Assembly: GCA_024277555.1 (NCBI GenBank)
Contig: JAJRUY010000044.1
Coordinates: 1 to 10,317, forward strand
Length of the DNA: 10,317 bases
Origin: Gammaproteobacteria bacterium
GTDB taxonomy: Bacteria; Pseudomonadota; Gammaproteobacteria; Chromatiales; Chromatiaceae
Reading direction: 5' to 3'
Shown: piece after piece, positions 6,456 through 10,317 of the stretch
How the letters are laid out: the number at the start of each line of letters is the position of its first letter
How positions within the stretch are numbered: position 1 is the stretch's first letter
Position numbers and translations under genes: made by a program
The notes under the pieces: model-generated
The model's input: only the letters and a program-made list of their open reading frames with translations
Databases searched by the model: none
What the model was told of the DNA's origin: nothing

Positions 6456-7382
6456 ATGCATAAAGTAGTGATAATGGGGGCTGGCCGGGTTGGGGAGACC
6501 ACGGCCTTGATTCTTGCAAAGCAGGAAATATGCAGGGAAATCATGCTTATAGACATCTGCGAGGATGCTCCCCAAGGGGTGGCGCTGGACATTATCCAGA
6601 CGTCGCCTTTTTTCAATTTCGATACCCTGGTGAAAGGCAGCAATGATGCCTCTGATCTCGCTGACGCTGATCTGGTGGTGATTACCGCCGGTATCCCGCG
6701 CAAGCCTGGAATGTCCCGCTCGGACGTGCTGGAAACCAATGTGGCCATTATTGACGGTATTGTGGATGATATTTTGCAGTATGCGCCAAATGCCATGATC
6801 CTGGTAGTGAGCAATCCGGTGGATGTACTCACCTGGCGGGTATGGCAGCGCACGGGATGGCCCCGGGAGCGGGTTTTCGGGCAGGCCGGCGTGCTGGATG
6901 CCTCACGCATGGCCACATTTATTGCCATGGAAACCGGGTTTTCCAGCCGGGACATCACCACTATAGTATTGGGTGGGCATGGTGACAGTATGGTGCCAGT
7001 GCCAAGATTTTGTACAATCAACGGTATTCCAATTAGTCATTTTATCAGTGCGGAGCGAATACAGGATATAATCCAGCGCACCCGCGAAGGTGGGGCGGAA
7101 ATACTGGCGCTGCGCAAAAACTCCAGCGCCTATGACGCCCCCGGAGCATCTGTGGCGGCAATGGTGGACGCCATCAGCCACAATCGCAAACGCCTGCTGC
7201 CCTGTGTGGCGATTCTGCAGGGCGAATACGGGCAGGCGGATATTGCCATGGGTGTGCCCTGTGTCCTGGATGAGCAGGGGTTGACCGAGGTCCTGGAGCT
7301 GGATCTGAACGCAGAGGAATCTGCCTTGTTCCAAGACTCTGCCGCCGCAGTTAGCCTGGATATTGACAGGCTGGGAACCTGA
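6456..7382 (+). CDS. mdh: Malate dehydrogenase, lactate-dehydrogenase-like (type 3)
   Basis: NAD-dependent oxidation of malate to oxaloacetate in the TCA cycle. ATG 6456 is used because AGGAGG (6443-6448) lies 7 bp upstream and the Rossmann sequence starts at once; a TTG at 6426 would add ten unlikely residues. The protein is 308 aa, typical for this tetrameric group, whereas the E. coli-type enzyme is dimeric. Motifs: nucleotide loop GAGRVGE (8-14), Asp33 ending the second strand (favouring NAD), ITAGIPRKPGMSR (76-88) with Arg82 at the specificity position that marks malate over lactate and Arg88, VSNPVDVLT (118-126), VLDASR (146-151) with Asp148 of the catalytic pair and Arg151, and GGHGDSMVP (173-181) with catalytic His175. 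The gene sits between malic enzyme and citrate synthase, 47 bp before the latter, consistent with one operon feeding oxaloacetate directly into citrate synthesis. Confidence 0.96.
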   Translation: MHKVVIMGAGRVGETTALILAKQEICREIMLIDICEDAPQGVALDIIQTSPFFNFDTLVKGSNDASDLADADLVVITAGIPRKPGMSRSDVLETNVAIIDGIVDDILQYAPNAMILVVSNPVDVLTWRVWQRTGWPRERVFGQAGVLDASRMATFIAMETGFSSRDITTIVLGGHGDSMVPVPRFCTINGIPISHFISAERIQDIIQRTREGGAEILALRKNSSAYDAPGASVAAMVDAISHNRKRLLPCVAILQGEYGQADIAMGVPCVLDEQGLTEVLELDLNAEESALFQDSAAAVSLDIDRLGT

Positions 7383-7429
7383 ATCATCCGGATTCGGGCT
7401 AGAACAACAACAAGATTCGGAGTCATGTA

Positions 7430-8728
7430 ATGTCTGACAAGAAAGCAAACCTGATCCTTCAGCCTTCCGGTGTGTCTCATGAGCTTGGCGTGATTTCGGG
7501 AACGGAAGGGCCGGATGCCATTGATATTTCCAGGCTGTACGGTGAGGCAGGGGTTTTTACCTACGATCCGGGGTTTGTATCTACCGCCAGCTGCCACAGT
7601 TCCATTACCTATATCGACGGCGACGAAGGCATTCTTCGTTATCGTGGTTATCCCATCGAACAGCTGGCGGCAAAGAGCACCTTTATCGAGGTGGCCTATC
7701 TGCTGTTGTATGGAGAGTTGCCTGAAGCCAATCAACTGTCTGACTTCAACGGCATCATTACCCGCCACACCATGGTGAACGAGGCTTTGCTACGCTTTTT
7801 TGAAGGCTATCACTATGACGCCCATCCCATGGCCATGATGGTAGGGGTAGTTGGTTCCCTGGCTGGTTTCTATCACGATTCCCTGGATATTTTCGACCCC
7901 CGGCAGCGGGATATCTGCGCCCACCGGCTGATAGCCAAGATTCCCACCATTGCTGCAGCCTGCCACAAACACAATATCGGCGAGCCGGTCATGTATCCGC
8001 GCAATGACCTGGGCTATTCCGCCAATTTCCTGCAATTGCTCAAGGGCACGCCCTGTGAGGATTATGAAGTGGATCCCCTGGCGGAGCGGGCGCTGGATTT
8101 ACTGTTCATCCTGCACGCGGATCATGAGCAAAACGCCTCCACATCCACCGTGCGGTTGGCGGGCAGTTCCGGCGCCAATCCCTTTGCCTGTGTGGCTGCC
8201 GGTATTGCTTCTCTGTGGGGTCCTGCTCATGGAGGGGCCAACGAAGCTGTATTGACCATGCTGGAAGAAATTGGCAGTGTGCGAAATATCGACAAATATA
8301 TTGCCAGGGCCAAGGACAAGGATGACTCCTACCGTCTCATGGGTTTCGGGCACCGGGTGTACAAGAACTATGATCCACGGGCGCGCATCATCCGCGAAGT
8401 CTGCCATCTGGTGCTGGAAAAACTCGCGGACAGCAACAACCCGTTGTTCGAACTGGCCCTGAAGCTGGAAGAAATCGCTACCAATGATGAGTACTTTCTG
8501 GAGCGGAAGCTCTATCCCAACGTGGATTTCTATTCCGGCATTATCTACCGCGCCCTGGGCATCCCGGACAACATGTTTACGGTGATGTTCGCTATCGCCC
8601 GCACTGTGGGTTGGATATCTCACTGGACAGAAATGGTGTCCGATCCCCAGCTCCGTATTGGTCGCCCACGGCAAATCTATGATGGCGCGCCAAAACGGGA
8701 TTATGTTCCCATGGGGGAGCGGGGCTAG
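7430..8728 (+). CDS. gltA: Citrate synthase, hexameric NADH-sensitive type
   Basis: Condenses oxaloacetate with acetyl-CoA to citrate at the entry of the TCA cycle. The protein is 432 aa, matching the large type II enzymes of Gram-negative bacteria. GGAG at 7419-7422 lies 7 bp before ATG 7430. The N-terminal domain carries TYDPGFVSTASCHSSITYIDGD (44-65) and LRYRGYPIEQLA (69-80). Active-site residues visible are His232 region HADHEQNAST (229-238), His267 in WGPAHGGANE, His308 in GFGHRVYKNYDPRA and Asp366 in PNVDFYSG, corresponding to the E. coli His229/264/305 and Asp362 set. Cys209 in GTPCEDYE lines up with E. coli Cys206, tied to NADH inhibition, so allosteric control is likely retained. It is the last gene of the malic enzyme-mdh-gltA block and converges on the PBP1a gene. 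From memory, gltA in many gammaproteobacteria neighbours the sdh genes, so the pairing with mdh is less usual. Confidence 0.98.
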   Translation: MSDKKANLILQPSGVSHELGVISGTEGPDAIDISRLYGEAGVFTYDPGFVSTASCHSSITYIDGDEGILRYRGYPIEQLAAKSTFIEVAYLLLYGELPEANQLSDFNGIITRHTMVNEALLRFFEGYHYDAHPMAMMVGVVGSLAGFYHDSLDIFDPRQRDICAHRLIAKIPTIAAACHKHNIGEPVMYPRNDLGYSANFLQLLKGTPCEDYEVDPLAERALDLLFILHADHEQNASTSTVRLAGSSGANPFACVAAGIASLWGPAHGGANEAVLTMLEEIGSVRNIDKYIARAKDKDDSYRLMGFGHRVYKNYDPRARIIREVCHLVLEKLADSNNPLFELALKLEEIATNDEYFLERKLYPNVDFYSGIIYRALGIPDNMFTVMFAIARTVGWISHWTEMVSDPQLRIGRPRQIYDGAPKRDYVPMGERG

Positions 8729-8746
8729 CCCGGAAATTTCACCCGG

Positions 8747-8878
8747 GAGTTCGGTGATCGTGCCGGTGTTGCTGCCCAGAGCCGATACTTCCTCAATCAT
8801 CAATAGCTTGGCTATTGATTCAATCGAAAATTCGTCTCTGGGCAGCAACACCGGCGCGAGGGCGGACTCAGCGAACTC
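8747..8878. repeat. 132-bp nested inverted repeat between gltA and the PBP1a gene
   Basis: The core arms 8762-8781 and 8836-8855 are perfect 20-bp inverted copies, extended outward by four pairs (one G-U) to 8758/8859 and inward, after one mismatch, by three more. An outer pair, 8747-8757 with 8868-8878, matches at 10 of 11 bases, and the two sides differ by an 8-nt insertion (8860-8867) on the right. At the centre a second hairpin has 9-bp arms ATCAATAGC/GCTATTGAT (8799-8807/8811-8819) with loop TTG. It starts 18 bp after the gltA stop and ends about 95 bp before the PBP1a stop. There is no flanking T-run, so it is not a classic intrinsic terminator, though such a stem may still help end both convergent transcripts. 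A small non-coding mobile element (MITE-like) is the alternative. Confidence 0.85.
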
Positions 8879-8972
8879 GCAGTTACACTTTGTGTTTTGC
8901 TAATATTCCATCTATGTCATTTAATAACAAACACTTAATTTCATTTTTCAGCAACCGGGTGAATTTTTCGAG

Positions 8973-10317
8973 CTAAAACAGCTCATCCGGCTCAACATTG
9001 GAGTCGCTGTGCTCTCCGGTATTTTCGGTCGGGATGTCGACGCTGACTTCTTCCGATACCGGTGGTTCATTGCCGGGGCGGAAGATCTCGAACATGCTGT
9101 CCGGGTGGTTGCCTGCTACCTGCAAGCCGGTGTTTTTGTCGATGCGCACCGTTACCAGGGAAGAGGGCATTACGGGCGGATTATCAGGAATGTCTTCCAG
9201 CGCCACTTTCATGAATGCGATCCATGCAGGCAGAGCCACGCGACCGCCGACTTCACCCTTTCCCAGCTTGCTGTTGTCGTCAAACCCGGTCCAGACGGTA
9301 GTCACGATGTGCTGGTTGAAACCGGAGAACCAGGCATCGCGCTGTTCATTGGTGGTGCCGGTCTTGCCCGCCAGATCGCTATGTCCCAAAGCCCGGGCGC
9401 GTATGGCTGTGCCGCGGGTGATGACATCCTGCATCATGGAGTACATGATATAGCGGTTCTCTTCTGACAGGGTGCGCGGTGCCTGGCGGCAATCCTCGCA
9501 TTCCCCTGCGATCAGGGGGTCTGCTTCAAAGATGGTTTCACCGTTCTTTTCGATGCGCTGAATAAACCATGGCTCGATAAGATAGCCGCCGTTGGCCAGC
9601 ACGGCGTACGCCCGGGCCATTTGCAGCGGGGTAACCTCCCCGCTTCCCAGCGCCAGGGACAGGGTGTGGGGAAGCTGATCCGGGTTGAACCCGAAGCGTT
9701 GGGCATGTTCCAGGGCATGGGCAATGCCCATTGCACGCAGCAGGCGGATGGACACCAGGTTGCGTGATTTGGTCAACGCCCAGCGCAGCCGGGTGGGGCC
9801 GTAGAATTTGCCGCTGTAGTTCTCCGGCCGCCAGGTGTCATCATCACCGTTGTTTTCCATCACTACCGGCGCATCGTTGACGAGACTGGCGGCGGTGTAG
9901 CCTGCTTCCAGCGCAGCAGAGTAGATGATTGGTTTGAACCCGGATCCTGGCTGACGCCTGGCCTGAATGGCGCGATTGAACTTGCTGCTGTAAAAGTTAT
10001 AGCCTCCGACCAGTGCATTGAGAGAACCGTCAACGGGATCCAGGGATACCAGAGCGCCAGCCGCCGCAGGTATTTGTGACAGTTGCCAGTAATCGTTTCC
10101 TTCATCATCCTGTTGCTTTCGGACACGCACCAGGTCGCCGGTTTTCAGGATGTCCGAGGCGGTTTTGGGTTTGGCGCCGCGGTGGTTCTCATCTTCGTAT
10201 GGTCGCGCCCAGCTCAGCCCTTTCCAGCCGATCTGAATGGTTTGCCCCTTTCCCAGATAGGCCTCGGTGCTTTTTTCTTCCACGCTGGTGATGATTGCCG
10301 GGAGCAATTGCTGCACC
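8973..10317 (-). CDS. mrcA: Penicillin-binding protein 1A, OB-fold and transpeptidase part (N-terminal half outside window)
   Basis: Bifunctional class A penicillin-binding protein that polymerises and cross-links peptidoglycan at the inner membrane's periplasmic face. The frame is open to the window edge, leaving 448 codons including TAG at 8975-8973; full-length relatives are near 800-850 residues, so the membrane anchor and glycosyltransferase domain lie outside. Visible parts, counted from the edge: an OB-like insert around residues 1-85 (typical of PBP1a, not PBP1b), then the transpeptidase with ALVSLDPVDGSLNALVGGYNF (88-108), active-site Ser125 in RQPGSGFKP (SxxK), SRN at 184-186, LALGSGEVTPLQMARAYAVLANGG (221-244) and KTGTT at 318-322. 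A short acidic tail follows (EVSVDIPTENTGEHSDSNVEPDELF). It is convergent with gltA. From memory, ponA also lies near malic enzyme and rpmE in Pseudomonas, supporting the assignment and conserved synteny. Confidence 0.96.
   Translation of the reverse strand, partial: VQQLLPAIITSVEEKSTEAYLGKGQTIQIGWKGLSWARPYEDENHRGAKPKTASDILKTGDLVRVRKQQDDEGNDYWQLSQIPAAAGALVSLDPVDGSLNALVGGYNFYSSKFNRAIQARRQPGSGFKPIIYSAALEAGYTAASLVNDAPVVMENNGDDDTWRPENYSGKFYGPTRLRWALTKSRNLVSIRLLRAMGIAHALEHAQRFGFNPDQLPHTLSLALGSGEVTPLQMARAYAVLANGGYLIEPWFIQRIEKNGETIFEADPLIAGECEDCRQAPRTLSEENRYIMYSMMQDVITRGTAIRARALGHSDLAGKTGTTNEQRDAWFSGFNQHIVTTVWTGFDDNSKLGKGEVGGRVALPAWIAFMKVALEDIPDNPPVMPSSLVTVRIDKNTGLQVAGNHPDSMFEIFRPGNEPPVSEEVSVDIPTENTGEHSDSNVEPDELF

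Noticed and set aside
5756..7021. Long open frame of 421 codons on the minus strand opposite malic enzyme and mdh
   Set aside because: It lies entirely antisense to two confidently identified genes, spans their boundary, shows no recognisable motif, and has no good ribosome site. It is the expected shadow of codon bias in the real genes.
8747..8878. Inverted repeat as an integron attC site or a retron RNA
   Set aside because: The arms do not contain the paired RYYYAAC/GTTRRRY core sites of attC in the right places, and no integrase or reverse transcriptase is present in the window.
8658..8903. Small plus-strand open frame over the end of gltA and the inverted repeat
   Set aside because: Most of it is an alternate frame of gltA, and the rest is palindrome sequence. 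No ribosome site or protein-like pattern was seen.
8970..8984. GAGCT-AAAAC-AGCTC hairpin at the PBP1a stop as a terminator
   Set aside because: The stem is 5 bp and is followed on the minus strand by an A-run instead of a T-run, so it does not fit an intrinsic terminator in either direction.

Overview
The window looks like a chromosomal stretch of a mid-GC gammaproteobacterium, probably a marine or environmental relative of the Pseudomonas/Cellvibrio group. I infer this from the protein types: HemW, a zinc-ribbon L31, a short MaeB-like malic enzyme, a hexameric-type citrate synthase and a class A PBP1a. From memory, rpmE, malic enzyme and ponA lie close together in Pseudomonas as well. No tRNA, rRNA, CRISPR array, insertion sequence or phage gene was seen.

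Layout. Positions 1-849 (+) hold the 3' part of hemW. Positions 926-4547 (+) hold a two-gene unit for exported redox proteins: a PQQ-type sugar/aldose dehydrogenase, then a five-heme cytochrome c. The cytochrome frame is cut by an in-frame TAG at 4191-4193, after which 117 clearly coding codons continue in the same frame to a TGA. Positions 4612-4961 hold a self-contained rpmE unit with a good sigma70 promoter, a leader hairpin touching the Shine-Dalgarno, the L31 gene and an intrinsic terminator. Positions 4960-5110 hold a run of small hairpins, three of which display the same AGGGAT loop, upstream of the malic enzyme gene. Positions 5129-8728 (+) hold three central-carbon genes: malic enzyme, an LDH-like malate dehydrogenase and citrate synthase. 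Positions 8747-8878 hold a 132-bp nested inverted repeat between convergent genes. Positions 8973-10317 (-) hold the C-terminal half of penicillin-binding protein 1A, running off the right edge.

How the genes work together. Malic enzyme and malate dehydrogenase split malate between pyruvate and oxaloacetate, and citrate synthase condenses that oxaloacetate with acetyl-CoA, so the block controls the malate node and entry to the TCA cycle. The dehydrogenase and cytochrome both have signal peptides, are 16 bp apart, and carry similar C-terminal tails. This suggests an extracytoplasmic oxidation system in which electrons pass from a PQQ enzyme to a multiheme cytochrome. It is the least ordinary part of the window. 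The amber codon in the cytochrome removes exactly the part that carries the shared tail.

Limits: everything here comes from reading the sequence. No homology search, RNA folding program or promoter predictor was run, and both end genes are truncated by the window.
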